A stretch of 64,000 bases of DNA from Nocardiopsis eucommiae (GTDB lineage Bacteria > Actinomycetota > Actinomycetes > Streptosporangiales > Streptosporangiaceae): positions 372,001-436,000 of the forward strand of contig CP074402.1 of assembly GCA_018388625.1 (NCBI GenBank), written 5' to 3'. Shown in pieces: positions 46,728 through 56,440 of the stretch (its first letter is position 1; every line of letters begins with the position of its first letter). The position numbers and the translations under genes are program-made. The notes below the pieces were generated by a model. The model worked only from the letters and a program-made list of their open reading frames with translations, was not told the DNA's origin and did not search any database.

Positions 46728-47747
46728 CTACCTGGGCCTGCCCCGGAAGTCACTGAGGTCGGCGTTGGCGCCGGTGTCCGGGTCCACGACGACCTCCTGG
46801 CCCGCGGCGATCCCGTCCACGACCAGGTCGGCGTCGACGGGGACGGTGCGCTTGACCAGGCCCAGGGCGATCGGGCCCAGCTCGTGGTGGCGCGAGGAGG
46901 TCCCGACCCGGCCCACCCTGCGCCCGTCCAGCTCGATGTCGCTCCCCAGCTTCGGCAGCCGCTCGACGGTGCCGTCCAGGTGCAGCATGACCAGGCGGCG
47001 CGGCGGGCGGCCCAGGTTGTGCACGCGCGCCACCGTCTCCTGGCCCGGGTAGCACCCCTTCTCCAGGTGCACGGCGGAGCCGATCCAGTCCATCTCGTGC
47101 GGGATGGACCGCTCGTCCGAGTCCAGCCCCGGACGGGCGCGGTGCGCGGCGATCCGGTGCGCCTCGTAGGGCCACATGCCCGCCGGTCGGGCCCCGGCGG
47201 CGGTGAGCCCCTCCGCGACGGCCACGAGGTCGCCGGAGGGCACGAGGAGGTCGATCTGGTCCTCGGCGGCGCGGTTCAGCACGCCCTCGGCCACGGCCGC
47301 CACCCGGGAGCGCTCCGGGCCCAGCACGGTCAGCACGGAGAACGCGTCGGAGAGGTCCTCGACCTCCACGCGCAGCGTGAACACCATCGAGTCCAGGAAC
47401 TCCGCGAGCGCCGGGCCGCCGCCGGGTTCGGTGTGGATCCACGTCGCCGCACCGTCGTCCACCAGGGACAGGTGGTGGCGCAGGTGGCCCCGGGTGTCCA
47501 GGACCAGGGCCTCGGTGGCGACACCGGGGGCGAGCTCCCGCGTCAGCTGGCTGGTGATGTCGTTGAGCCAGCTCAGGCGGTCCGGTCCGGTCACGCGCAC
47601 CACGCCACGGTTGCTCCGGTCGACCCAGGCACTGGAGCGTTCCATCGCGCGGGCCTCGTGGGAGGGGTCGCCGTAGTGCGCGGCGACGTCGGAGTCGGGG
47701 CTGTCGGCGCTCACGGCACCCGGTGTGGTCAGCAGCGGCGAAGTCAT
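46728..47747 (-). CDS. ygfZ: YgfZ/GcvT-like folate-binding protein
   Basis: 339 residues, related to the T-protein of glycine cleavage but acting in Fe-S cluster maintenance. The signature K-G-C-Y-x-G-Q-E is in LEKGCYPGQETVARVHNLG, and RVTGPDRLSWLNDITSQLTR opens the folate-binding fold. MTSPLLTTPGAVSADSPDSD is a non-conserved start. Intact. Confidence 0.93.
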   Translation of the reverse strand: MTSPLLTTPGAVSADSPDSDVAAHYGDPSHEARAMERSSAWVDRSNRGVVRVTGPDRLSWLNDITSQLTRELAPGVATEALVLDTRGHLRHHLSLVDDGAATWIHTEPGGGPALAEFLDSMVFTLRVEVEDLSDAFSVLTVLGPERSRVAAVAEGVLNRAAEDQIDLLVPSGDLVAVAEGLTAAGARPAGMWPYEAHRIAAHRARPGLDSDERSIPHEMDWIGSAVHLEKGCYPGQETVARVHNLGRPPRRLVMLHLDGTVERLPKLGSDIELDGRRVGRVGTSSRHHELGPIALGLVKRTVPVDADLVVDGIAAGQEVVVDPDTGANADLSDFRGRPR

Positions 47748-47824
47748 GGAACCGAGGTTATCCGGCCCGCCAAACGCCCCGCGGCACCCCTTCTGAACAG
47801 GGAGGACGGAGCTCCGAAAATCAC

Positions 47825-47854
47825 TTGCCCCACCCCGGCCACGGGACGTACCTT
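47825..47854 (+). promoter_or_regulatory. Candidate promoter of a small transcription unit
   Basis: TTGCCC (47825-47830) and TACCTT (47849-47854) separated by 18 bases, in a 345 bp gap with the ygfZ start behind. It precedes the extended Shine-Dalgarno and 12-codon ORF. Confidence 0.45.
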
Positions 47855-47865
47855 CGGAGCACGCA

Positions 47866-47881
47866 GGAAAGGAGGTGGTCC
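47866..47881 (+). promoter_or_regulatory. Extended Shine-Dalgarno complementary to the whole 16S 3' tail
   Basis: GGAAAGGAGGTGGTCC can pair with all 16 bases of the actinobacterial 16S 3' end (the reverse complement of which is AGAAAGGAGGTGATCC): 14 Watson-Crick pairs and 2 G-U. No other gene start in this window was seen with such extent. Confidence 0.7.
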
Positions 47882-47886
47882 GAGAG

Positions 47887-47925
47887 ATGATTCATTCAAG
47901 GACTGGCGAGGTGGCCGTCCGCTAG
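47887..47925 (+). CDS. 12-codon small ORF
   Basis: ATG ... TAG encoding MIHSRTGEVAVR, placed behind the extended Shine-Dalgarno and a promoter-like pair, with a terminator 50 bases later. Length is too small to judge by composition alone; the whole context suggests a real, independently transcribed small-protein or dual-function RNA gene. Could also be only a ribosome-loading site of a regulatory RNA. Confidence 0.5.
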   Translation: MIHSRTGEVAVR

Positions 47926-47978
47926 GGCGACGCCGAGCGTTCGCTCGACGTCGTTCGCGCGAATACCTGACGGACACC

Positions 47979-48043
47979 CGAACCCCGGGCTGCCGGACCT
48001 GGTCCGACCGGCCCCGCACAGGCGGGACAGAGCCCGGGGTTCG
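47979..48043 (+). terminator. Terminator-like hairpin after the 12-codon ORF
   Basis: 13-base perfect arms (47979-47991, 48031-48043) around a 39-base loop that contains smaller GC stems. A smaller hairpin with a 5-base stem (CGAGC/GCTCG) lies at 47933-47946. Ends about 50 bases before the convergent nitrobindin-like stop. Confidence 0.65.
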
Positions 48044-48092
48044 CCCATGCCCCGACCACGGGTCGGAGCGCGACCGCGAAGGCCGCGTACGG

Positions 48093-48638
48093 CTACTTGC
48101 TTCCGGTCTTCTTCAGCTGAGCCGACATGTACGAGCGCAGGTCGTGCCCGCGCGCGGCCAGGTCCCAGGCGTAGCCGAGGGTGTCCCGGTCCTCACCGAA
48201 GAGCCCGTAGAGGCGGTGCGAGGCCTGCACCTCCAGACCGGTGATGGTGTGCACCACCGCGTTGGTGGCCATCTCCACCCGGTTCGCGAACACGTTGCCC
48301 AGGTAGGACTCGATGAAGCCCTCGTTGTGGGCGATCAGCACTTCCAGGTGGATGATGTTCTTCTCGTCGTCCTTGGCGTAGCGCGCCGTGTCCTCCTCGG
48401 ACAGGGCACGCCAGTAGCCGGACTCCTCGGTGATGAGCTCTCCGAGCGTCCCGTCGGCCTTCATCCGCCAGGCCCGGCTCCGGTAGTCCAGGTACGGAGC
48501 TCCGTCCCTGACGACGAACTCGACCTCCTGACCGAACTGGAGTTCCTCCTCGTCGGCGTAACCGGCGACGCCGACGCCCTCCCAGCGTCCGAACAGGAAC
48601 GACAGCTTCTCCAGATCGGGGTGTACCTCAGCATCCAT
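48093..48638 (-). CDS. Nitrobindin-like (THAP4/FABP-type) beta-barrel protein
   Basis: 181 residues. The heme-binding nitrobindin motif GxWxGxG appears as FLFGRWEGVGVAGY; the rest is beta-barrel (EVEFVVRDGAPYLDYRSRAW, HRLYGLFGEDRDTLGYAWDL). In this family a C-terminal His coordinates ferric heme and isomerises peroxynitrite; HDLRSYMSAQL holds a plausible candidate. Soluble. The ATG used gives MDAEVHPDLEKLSFLFGRWE. Confidence 0.85.
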   Translation of the reverse strand: MDAEVHPDLEKLSFLFGRWEGVGVAGYADEEELQFGQEVEFVVRDGAPYLDYRSRAWRMKADGTLGELITEESGYWRALSEEDTARYAKDDEKNIIHLEVLIAHNEGFIESYLGNVFANRVEMATNAVVHTITGLEVQASHRLYGLFGEDRDTLGYAWDLAARGHDLRSYMSAQLKKTGSK

Positions 48639-48877
48639 AGCCAACGAGCCTAGGGCATGCTCGGCGGACACACGCCCTGCTCGGCGGCGCCCGGACCCCT
48701 CCGGTGACGCCCCGGCCGTGTGCGATCCGCGGCATCGAGGAGCCTTGGACTGGACATGCCCAATTGGCCCCGCTTTCCCGGAGAACTGGTAAAGATTGTC
48801 AGCAGACGCGGTGTGTCCTTGGGGCTCGGCGCCCGCAGTCGTCCTTGACCTCCGACGCGCTTACTAAGGGGCTGCCT

Positions 48878-49651
48878 GTGTTCATGGTGATCGGTGTGGC
48901 GCTGCTCGCCGTCGCGGTGGTCCTCCTGCCGTTGACCGTCGTCGGGCTGCGCCGCTGGCTGCGGCAGCGCGGGCTGGCCCAGCTCCTGCCCAGCGCCCTG
49001 GTGCCCCTCAGGGGCCAGAGGGTGACGCTCACGGGTGTGGCCACCGCCGGGCCCTCCGGTCCCATCGAGTCCGGGCTGGCGGGCGCCGAGTGCGTGTGGC
49101 ACGGCCACGAGGTGCTCCGCCACTACCGTCCGCTGGTCCGCGACCGCGCCGAGGGCGCGGTCACCGAGCGGGCCTGCGACTCGATCGCGGACTACGGTTC
49201 CGACGAGCTCTTCGGGCTGGTGGCCGAGGACCGCACGGGGGCGGTCGAGCGCGTCTACGTCGACCCCGCGGGCGTGGAGCCGCGCGACCCCGAGCTCTGC
49301 CTCAAGCGCCTGGTCGGCCGCCCCCAGCCCGGGGTCGCCGCCGCCGCCGACGACCTCCTGCCGCGCGTGCGCGGCCGCATCTCCGGCGTCTTCCGGGGCG
49401 AGACCATCGAGTTCGAGTACCGCGAGTGGATCATCCGCCAGGGCGCGCGCGTGCGCGTCACCGGTGAGGTCGACGTGCGCGACGGCCGGGTGGTGCTGGT
49501 CGCCTCCGAGGGCACCCCGCTCAGCGTCGAGCACGGCGTGGAGGAGGGGCCGGCCCGCGTCTCACCCCGTCGCCGCGAGGCGATCCTGCTCCTGGTCGCC
49601 TTCGCCCTCTGCGCGATCTCGGGCGCCGTCGTGACCGCCGCCGCGTTCTGA
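48878..49651 (+). CDS. GIDE/MULAN-domain membrane protein
   Basis: 257 residues. N-terminal membrane helix (VIGVALLAVAVVLLPLTVVG), a soluble region with CVWHGHEVLRHYRPLVR and PELCLKRLVGRPQPGV, and a C-terminal membrane helix (EAILLLVAFALCAISGAVVT). This fits the GIDE domain first named in the mitochondrial E3 ligase MULAN, with no RING finger. GTG start at 48878 with AAGGGG upstream. Role in bacteria unknown. Confidence 0.7.
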   Translation: MFMVIGVALLAVAVVLLPLTVVGLRRWLRQRGLAQLLPSALVPLRGQRVTLTGVATAGPSGPIESGLAGAECVWHGHEVLRHYRPLVRDRAEGAVTERACDSIADYGSDELFGLVAEDRTGAVERVYVDPAGVEPRDPELCLKRLVGRPQPGVAAAADDLLPRVRGRISGVFRGETIEFEYREWIIRQGARVRVTGEVDVRDGRVVLVASEGTPLSVEHGVEEGPARVSPRRREAILLLVAFALCAISGAVVTAAAF

Positions 49652-49664
49652 GTAGGCTGACCGC

Positions 49665-50027
49665 ATGACTCGTTCCCTGGTGATCAAGGTCACGGCCGGT
49701 GAGGACTCCCCGGAGCGCTGCAACCAGGCCTTCACCGTCGCGGCGACGGCGGTCGCGAGCGGCGTGGACGTGTCGCTCTGGCTGACCGGCGAGGCCTCGT
49801 GGTTCGCGGTGCCCGGGCGGGCCGAGGAGTTCGCCCTTCCCCACGCCGCCCCGCTCCGGGACCTGCTCGCGGGGGTGCTCGCGGGCGGTGCCGTCACGGT
49901 GTGCACCCAGTGCGCGGCCCGCAGGGAACTCACCCAGCGGGACCTGCTGGAGGGCGTGCGCATCGCGGGCGCGGCCACCTTCGTGGAGGAGACCCTCCGG
50001 GACGGCGCCCAGGCCCTGGTCTACTGA
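49665..50027 (+). CDS. DsrE-family protein
   Basis: 120 residues, ATG 13 bases after the previous stop. TRSLVIKVTAGEDSPERCNQ and GVDVSLWLTGEASWFAVPGR give the DsrE/YchN fold; CTQCAARRELTQRDLLEGVR has a CxxC-type pair. Sulfur relay or peroxiredoxin-like role; no dsrFH partner here. Ends with a terminator. Confidence 0.88.
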   Translation: MTRSLVIKVTAGEDSPERCNQAFTVAATAVASGVDVSLWLTGEASWFAVPGRAEEFALPHAAPLRDLLAGVLAGGAVTVCTQCAARRELTQRDLLEGVRIAGAATFVEETLRDGAQALVY

Positions 50028-50041
50028 CCACGGACACGACG

Positions 50042-50073
50042 GTGCCCGCACCACCGGTCGGCGGTGCGGGCAC
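50042..50073. terminator. Bidirectional terminator between dsrE and gpmA
   Basis: 11-base perfect arms (50042-50052 and 50063-50073) between the convergent stops at 50027 and 50091. Confidence 0.8.
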
Positions 50074-50090
50074 GGGGGTCGGTGTCCGGA

Positions 50091-50837
50091 CTACTTCTTG
50101 CCCTGGTTGGCCACGGCCTCGATGGCGGACTTGGCGGCCTCGGGGTCGAGGTAGGTACCACCCGGGTTGGTCGGCTGGAACTGGTCGTCCAGCTCGTAGA
50201 CCAGCGGGATGCCGGTGGGGATGTTCAGCCCCGCGATGTCGGCGTCGCTGATGCCGTCCAGGTGCTTGACCAGCGCGCGCAGCGAGTTGCCGTGCGCGGT
50301 GACCAGGACGGTCCGGCCCGCGGCCAGGTCCGGGACGATGCTGTCGTACCAGTACGGCAGGGCGCGGTCCAGGACGTCCTTCAGGCACTCGGTGCGCGGC
50401 AGCAGCTCCGGCGGGAGCAGCCCGTAACGCGCGTCCCCGGCCTGCGAGTAGGGGTCGTCGTCGGCGATGGGCGGCGGGGGCGTGTCGTAGGAGCGGCGCC
50501 AGACCATGAACTGGTCGTCGCCGTACTCCTCACGGGTCTGCGCCTTGTCCTTGCCCTGGAGGGCACCGTAGTGGCGCTCGTTGAGGCGCCAGGAGCGCTC
50601 GACCGGCAGCCAGTGCAGGTCGGCGGTCTCCAGCGCGAGGTTCGCGGTGCGGATCGCGCGCTTGAGCAGAGAGGTGTGCAGGATGTCCGGGGTCACCCCG
50701 GCGGCCTTGAGGAGCTCACCGCCGCGGCGGGCCTCCTCCTCGCCCTGCGCGGAGAGGTCCACGTCCACCCAGCCGGTGAACAGCCCCTTCGCGTTCCAGA
50801 CACTCTCGCCGTGTCGAAGCAGTACCAGAGTTCCCAT
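50091..50837 (-). CDS. gpmA: 2,3-bisphosphoglycerate-dependent phosphoglycerate mutase
   Basis: 248 residues, the full-length form. Motifs: [20 protein letters not shown] (phosphohistidine), [20 protein letters not shown], and [19 protein letters not shown]. It interconverts 3- and 2-phosphoglycerate in glycolysis. Intact. Downstream of the YbjN and mshA genes on the same strand. Confidence 0.97.
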   Translation of the reverse strand: MGTLVLLRHGESVWNAKGLFTGWVDVDLSAQGEEEARRGGELLKAAGVTPDILHTSLLKRAIRTANLALETADLHWLPVERSWRLNERHYGALQGKDKAQTREEYGDDQFMVWRRSYDTPPPPIADDDPYSQAGDARYGLLPPELLPRTECLKDVLDRALPYWYDSIVPDLAAGRTVLVTAHGNSLRALVKHLDGISDADIAGLNIPTGIPLVYELDDQFQPTNPGGTYLDPEAAKSAIEAVANQGKK

Positions 50838-50884
50838 GGGAGCCAGCCTAGCGATCCCGCCCGGGTGGCCGCCCACGGCGGGGC

Positions 50885-51397
50885 CTACTGTTCGGGGGCC
50901 GGCTCGGCCAGGTGCGCGAACGCGCTCAGGTTGCGGGTGTCGTGGCCGCGCGCGAGGCGCCACTTCCACTCCTTGCGGATCGCCGTCGCGAAGCCCAGCT
51001 CCAGCGCGGTGTTGAAGTTCTCGTCGGAGTAGGTGAGCACGCAGCCCAGCAGCCGGTCCACCTCGGCGGGGGTCACCCCGCCCAGCGGCAGGCGTCCCCG
51101 GACGTACACGTCCCCGACGTCGTCCGAGACGAACGCCATCCCGTACATGTCCGAGCTGCGCCGGGTCAGCCACTGGTAGAACGCCGCGTGGTTCTCGTCG
51201 GGCTGGCGGCAGAAGAACGAGGTGAGGGTGAGGCTGTGCGGACCGGCCTCCAGCCACACCATGGTCCTGAGCTTGGCCGTTCCGGGAATCGTCACCAGGA
51301 ACGACCCCTCGCGGGGGCGTTCGACCTCCAGTCCGGCCTCCGTGACGGCCTCGGTGATCGCCCTGACGGCGCTCTCGCGCTCTGTTTCCGCTGCCAC
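50885..51397 (-). CDS. YbjN-domain protein
   Basis: 170 residues, starting from GTG ([20 protein letters not shown]). [20 protein letters not shown] and [20 protein letters not shown] are typical of the YbjN/secretion-chaperone-like fold in actinobacteria. It sits between mshA and gpmA in the same direction. A GTG three to six codons earlier is possible. Function unknown. Confidence 0.85.
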   Translation of the reverse strand: MAAETERESAVRAITEAVTEAGLEVERPREGSFLVTIPGTAKLRTMVWLEAGPHSLTLTSFFCRQPDENHAAFYQWLTRRSSDMYGMAFVSDDVGDVYVRGRLPLGGVTPAEVDRLLGCVLTYSDENFNTALELGFATAIRKEWKWRLARGHDTRNLSAFAHLAEPAPEQ

Positions 51398-51431
51398 GTC
51401 CTCGCCTCTCGTCACTTCGCTCCCGCCCCCG

Positions 51432-52725
51432 TCAACGGGCCTCGGCCAGGCGGAGGCCGCGCGGGTTGAGGGTGTCCCGGTACACCTCCAGGAGTTCGTC
51501 CACTGTCCGCGACCACCCCAGTGTCGCGGCGTGCCGCGCCCCGCTCCGGCCAGCTTGGCACGCCAGGCCGGTTCGGTGATCATCCGGTGCAGTTCGGCGG
51601 CGTAGTGCCGGGGTCGTGCCCGTCCACGAGAACCCCGGAGACACCGTCGGCCACCGCCGTGGTCAGGCCGCCGACACGGGCGGCCAGCACGGGGGTGCCG
51701 CAGGCCTGCGACTCCACGGCCACCAGCCCGAAGGACTCGGAGTAGGAGGGGACCACGGTCACCGTCGCGGCCCGGTAGTAGTCGGCCAGGCGAGCCCGGT
51801 CCTGCGGCGGCTCCAGCCGCACCACGTCCGCGACCCCCAGGGAACGCGCGAGGTCCGTGAGTAGCCCGGGTTCGTTCCGGCCGCCCCCGGACAGCCCGCC
51901 GACCACGCCGACCACCAGGCGGGAGCGCAGGGAGGGGTCGCGTTCGAGCAGGTCGGCGGCGGCGCGGATGAGGACGTCCGGGGCCTTGAGCCGCTGGACG
52001 CGGCCCACGAACAGGAGGAGTTCGGCGTCGCGCGGCAATCCGATGCGTTCCAGCGCCTCCGTGCGCGCACCGGGGGTGAAGGTCTCCAGGTCGACCCCCG
52101 GAGGGATCGTGCTGATCTGCTCGTTGCGGGCGCCGTAGAAGCCGGTGAGCTGACGCGCCTCGTCGTCGGTGTTGGCGATGAGCCGGTCGGCCTGGCGGAC
52201 CAGCTGGTCCTCGCCCCGCACCCGCGCCTCCGGCTCGGGGAGTCGCCCTCGGCCAGCGCGGCGTTCTTCACGCGGGCCATGGTGTGCATGGACTGCACCA
52301 TGGGCACACCCCACCGGCGGGCGGCCATGACCCCGGCCTTGCCGGAGAGCCAGTAGTGGCCGTGGACGAGGTCGTAGTGGCCCGGGTCGCCCTGGGCCTC
52401 GGCGCGCAGCATGCCGAAGACGAACGGGCAGAGGTGGTCCGCGAGGGTGTTCTTGTCGAGGCGGCCGTACGGTCCGGCGGGCACGTGCCGGACGTTCACC
52501 CCCGGTGCGAGCTCGACGACCGGGGAGGTCGGCGCTGGTCGCGCGGGTGAACACGTCCACGGCCACGTCGCGTTCGGCCATCCGCCGGGCCACCTCGACC
52601 ACGTACACGTTGAGGCCTCCCGCGTCACCGGTGCCGGGCTGGTCGAGCGGGGAGGTGTGCAGACTGACGGTCGCGATCCTTGAGGGAACCGCCGTCTTCT
52701 GTCCCAGCGGCAGGGGTCCGGACAC
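51432..52725 (-). CDS. mshA: Mycothiol glycosyltransferase (five missing bases)
   Basis: About 432 residues after repair; transfers GlcNAc from UDP-GlcNAc to inositol phosphate, first step in mycothiol synthesis. [20 protein letters not shown] is the GT-B N-terminus, [20 protein letters not shown] and [20 protein letters not shown] follow, and the GT4 signature is [20 protein letters not shown]. The breaks: a C4 that should be C6 near 52520, C4 to C5 near 52243, C3 to C4 near 51612, G4 to G5 near 51542. GGAGG precedes the GTG start ([20 protein letters not shown]). Confidence 0.92.
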
Positions 52726-52845
52726 CGGTGGTTCCTCCGAGTCGTGTCAGCAACGAGTGTGCGAGCCGTAGTCGTCAACAGCGACGAAGGTACACACTGT
52801 TCCCCACCGCACCGTCCGAGGGGGCCGGGGTTGACCCGGCGGGAA

Positions 52846-53839
52846 TCACGGTGTAGCCGTCCACCCGGACACCAGGAAGTCCACTGTCTCGGGGAAGGTG
52901 CTCCGCCAGGTCTCCAGGTCGTGGCCGCCACGGGGACGAAGGGTGTCGACCGTCATACCGTGTTCGGTGAGGAGTGCCGAGAAGCGTGCGGCCTCCCCTG
53001 GATGCTCCCCTCTTGGAGCGGGGTGTGGTCCGCGCGCCCCTCCACCAGCATGAACCGGAGGTCGCGCACCTCCTCCGCATCGAGGAGGAGGTCGGGGAGT
53101 GCGGGGCGGTGTCCTTCCCGAAGGTCCCGTGCGGGTCGTCCACGCGGTAGTAGCCCGCCCAGCCGACCACCTGGGAGTAGAGGTCGGGGTGGCGCAGCGC
53201 CAGGGCGGCCGCGCCGTAGCCGCCCATGGAGAAGCCGCCGATCGCCCGCAGCGATCGGGGGCGCGGGTGCTCTCCCTCGACCGCGTCTACGGTGTCCCGC
53301 GTGACGAAGCTCTCCAGTGCGAAGCGGCCGTCGTGGGCGTCGCCCCACTCGGTGGTGGAGCCCCCGCTCTCCTGGCCGTACGGGGCCGCGACGACGAACT
53401 CGACCCCCGAGCGGCACATCTGCCGGTCCAGGTGGGCGCCCAGGTCGGCGTCCATCAGGGTGCGGTGGGAGGAGGCGGACCCGTGCAACAGGTAGAGGAC
53501 GGGCAGGTCGGTGCTGTCGGGGCCGGGAGGGCGGCGGATCCACAGGGGCCGCCCCTCGCCGTCGGGAGTTCCGGTGTCGGGCAGGTGGACGACCTGGTCG
53601 CGGCCGGGTTCCTCGCAGACGGCGACCTGACCGGGGTGGGGGATGGGCGCGGGAGGGGGCGCGAGTTCCTGGGGCAGGATCGCGTGGCCGTGGGTCAGTT
53701 CGGGTTCGGGCGCGGACAGGTGGTGGCCGATCCTCTCGACCAGGTGTTCCGGGGGCGCGGTGGCCAGCGACGTGGCGAGCAGCACGACGGCGCAGGAGGA
53801 GACGAGCACTGCGGCGCGTCGGGGCATGGTGACGAACAC
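52846..53839 (-). CDS. Secreted esterase, alpha/beta-hydrolase fold (two frameshifts)
   Basis: About 331 residues. A membrane/signal segment ([20 protein letters not shown]) leads to a hydrolase of the S-formylglutathione-hydrolase/esterase-D type: [20 protein letters not shown], nucleophile in [20 protein letters not shown], and the C-terminal [11 protein letters not shown] histidine. Breaks: near 53112 (CCCC to C5) and near 53005 (GGGG to G5). Start could be 53839 (GTG) or 53827 (ATG). Confidence 0.8.
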
Positions 53840-54019
53840 GTCGAGGACCTTGGGGGTCGGGGGCAACCGGGAACCGCGCACCACGCGGCCGAGAACTGTG
53901 ACCCACTGTAGTCGAATGTGTTCACTGTGCTCGGAATTCGCGGCGTACTGTCGGGGCCGCCCCCGAACCCCCCATCCGTCCCCTTCCCCCGGGACCGTCT
54001 CCCGGTCCGGCTCCGGCTG

Positions 54020-54988
54020 TCAGACGGCCACCGGGTGTCGCAGCCGCAGGGCCTCGGGGTAGGGGCGCAGGTAGGTCTGCTCGTTGGCCCAGGTCACGGC
54101 CTCGGCGGCGCAGTGGTGGCGGAGGAGCGCCACCGGCAGGCTGAGCGGCGCCTGCCCCTCCCGGTACTCCTCGATCCCGGCCAGCAGGTCGTGTCGGCGG
54201 GAGTCGTTCAGCATCGGGCTGATCATCCCGAAGAGGTGGTGGAGCACGTTGGCGTGCTTGCCCCGGCTGCCCTTGACGGCCAGGGTCCGGTGGAAGGCCT
54301 CCGCATAGGCGGACGCGACCTCCTCGGGGTCGCCGCCTCCCGCCCGGGCCACGATCCGGCCGGTCTCGCGGTAGCCGTCCGGTGAGTGCGCCATCAACTG
54401 GAGCTTGTGCCGGGTGTGGAACGCCACCAGGTCGCGCGGACGCCACGCGCCCTCCAACAGGGTCCGCAGCCGTGCGTGCGCGAACACCCGCTCCACGAAG
54501 TGCTCCCGAAGGACGGGGTCGGAGAGGCGGCCCTGCTCCTCGACGGGCAGGTGGGGCAGGAGCGCGGTGAGTCGGGCGGCGAAGGCGCCCCGGCCGGTAC
54601 CCCGCTGCCGGTCACCGTGGTCGTCGAAGACCGGAAGGGCGTACAGGCCGCAGCTCGGTGACTTGTTCTTGAGCACGTAGCCGTCCAGACGGCGCAGTTC
54701 CCGCAGGTGTCGGTCGGCCACCCGGGCGAGGTCCTCCGTGTGGTCGGCGCCGTCCTTGCTGGAGATCACCCGGTTCTCGCCGGGTGAGTCCGCCCGCTCC
54801 TGGAGCCGCAGGGTGGGGCGCGGCACACCGAGCCCGATCTCCGCCTCCGGGCAGATCGGCAGCCAGTCCACGTGCCGATCCAGCTCGTCGGTGAGGAAGC
54901 GGAAGCGCGAGTGCCCGCCGTTGTAGCGCACGGGTGCCCCGATGAGGCAGCTGGAGACGCCGACGACCGGTCGGGGAGGCGGGTTCAT
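54020..54988 (-). CDS. YbgA-type DUF523-DUF1722 protein
   Basis: 322 residues. Residues about 5-150 are DUF523 (VGVSSCLIGAPVRYNGGHSR, LPICPEAEIGLGVPRPTLRL, KNKSPSCGLY), with cysteines that may bind a metal; the rest is DUF1722 (RPRDLVAFHTRHKLQLMAHS). It lies head-to-head with the photolyase, and E. coli ybgA is likewise next to phrB. Intact. Function unknown. Confidence 0.9.
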   Translation of the reverse strand: MNPPPRPVVGVSSCLIGAPVRYNGGHSRFRFLTDELDRHVDWLPICPEAEIGLGVPRPTLRLQERADSPGENRVISSKDGADHTEDLARVADRHLRELRRLDGYVLKNKSPSCGLYALPVFDDHGDRQRGTGRGAFAARLTALLPHLPVEEQGRLSDPVLREHFVERVFAHARLRTLLEGAWRPRDLVAFHTRHKLQLMAHSPDGYRETGRIVARAGGGDPEEVASAYAEAFHRTLAVKGSRGKHANVLHHLFGMISPMLNDSRRHDLLAGIEEYREGQAPLSLPVALLRHHCAAEAVTWANEQTYLRPYPEALRLRHPVAV

Positions 54989-55074
54989 GGTGGGGCCCTA
55001 CCCCTCCGACGCCGTGTAACCACCAAGGAACACGCCCGGTAGTGTGATGGTCTCGCAAAGTGAAGGAGTCCTTC

Positions 55075-56384
55075 GTGGGCACCCCCGTCATCGTCCTGTT
55101 CACACAGGATCTGCGCCCGCACGACCACCCCGCGCTCAGCGCCGCCCTGCGCACCCCCGGGCCGGTCGTCCCCCTCTTCGTCCTCGAACCCGGGCTCCTG
55201 GCGCGCGCCGCCCGCAACCGCCGCGCCTACCTGGGCGAGGCCCTCGCGGACCTGCGCTCGGGCCTGCGGGAGAGAGGGGCGACCTCCTCCTGCGCCGGGG
55301 AGACACCGCCACCGAGGTCGGGAAGCTGGCCCGGGAGACCGGCGCCCGAGCCGTCCACCTCAGCGCGGGCGTGAGCCGGTTCGCGGCCCGGCGCCTGGAC
55401 GACCTGCGCGCCACCGGGCTGGAGGTGTGCACCCACCCCGGGCTGACGGTGGTCCCACCCGGCGACGTGACCCCCGCCAGCGGTGACCACTACAAGGTCT
55501 TCACCCCCTACTGGCGGGCCTGGGAGGCGGAACCGTGGCGCGCGGTGCTGCCCGCGCCCGAGAGCCTGGAACTGCCCGAGGGGCTCGACCCGGGCGCCCC
55601 GTTCACCCCGGACGACTCCGCGGGGGCGGGCTCCCTGGCCCCGGAACGGCAGGCGGGCGGCTGGACCCGGGCGCGCGCACGCCTGCGCTCCTGGACGGAC
55701 GGCGGCCTGGCCGACTACGGGGACCGGAACGACGACCTCCCCGGCGCCGCCACCTCCCGTCTCTCCGCTGACCTCAGGTTCGGCTGCCTCTCCGCGCTGG
55801 AGGTCGCCACCGCCGCCCGGGACCTGCCCGGGGGCGACGCGTACGTGCGCCAGCTCGCCTGGCGTGACTTCCACCACCAGGTGACGGCGGCCTTCCCGTG
55901 GATCAACACCCGCGACTACCGGGCGCGGGACCGCGAGTGGCGACGTGACCCGGAGGCGCTGGCCGCCTGGAAGGAGGGCCGGACCGGCGTGCCGATCGTG
56001 GACGCGGGCATGCTGCAGCTGCTCCGCGAGGGGTTCATGCACAACCGCACCCGCATGATCACCGCCGCCTTCCTCACCAGGACGCTGTCGGTGCACTGGC
56101 GCGAGGGGGCCGCGCACTTCGACGCGCACCTCACCGACGGGGACGTCGCGAACGAGTACGGGAACTGGCAGTGGACGGCGGGGACCGGCAACGACACCCG
56201 GCTGAACCGGGCCTTCAACCCCTCCCGTCAGGCGCGGCGCTTCGACCCGGAGGGCGTCTACGTGCGCCGGTACGTCCCCGAGCTCGCCGAACTGTCGGGG
56301 GCGGGCGCGCACCGCCCCTGGACGGAGGGGGACGGGGAGGGCGTCGAGGGCTACCCGGCGCCGATCGCGGACCCCGGCCGGTGA
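55075..56384 (+). CDS. phr: Deoxyribodipyrimidine photolyase (frameshift near 55278)
   Basis: About 436 residues after repair. GTG start (VGTPVIVLFTQDLRPHDHPA) with AAGGAG upstream. Rossmann-like photolyase N-domain, then FAD-binding helices: GCLSALEVATAARDLPGGDA, WREGAAHFDAHLTDGDVANE, YGNWQWTAGTGNDTRLNRAF and NPSRQARRFDPEGVYVRRYV. The break: GGGG to G5, giving LRERGGDLLLRRGDTATEVG. It repairs UV pyrimidine dimers with blue light. Divergent from the YbgA gene. Confidence 0.93.
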
Positions 56385-56409
56385 CCCGAGCCGGAACGGC
56401 CCGGGGAGG

Positions 56410-56433
56410 GCCCGGGGGCACACACCCCCGGGC
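56410..56433. terminator. Bidirectional terminator between phr and the zinc ribbon
   Basis: 9-base perfect GC arms (56410-56418 and 56425-56433) with a CACACA loop, lying 26 bases after phr and 8 bases before the convergent stop. Confidence 0.8.
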
Positions 56434-56440
56434 GGACGGC

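Noticed and set aside
47744-48019. Minus-strand ORF in the ygfZ upstream gap.
   Set aside because: It is antisense to the promoter, extended Shine-Dalgarno and terminator of the small unit and shows no start signal.
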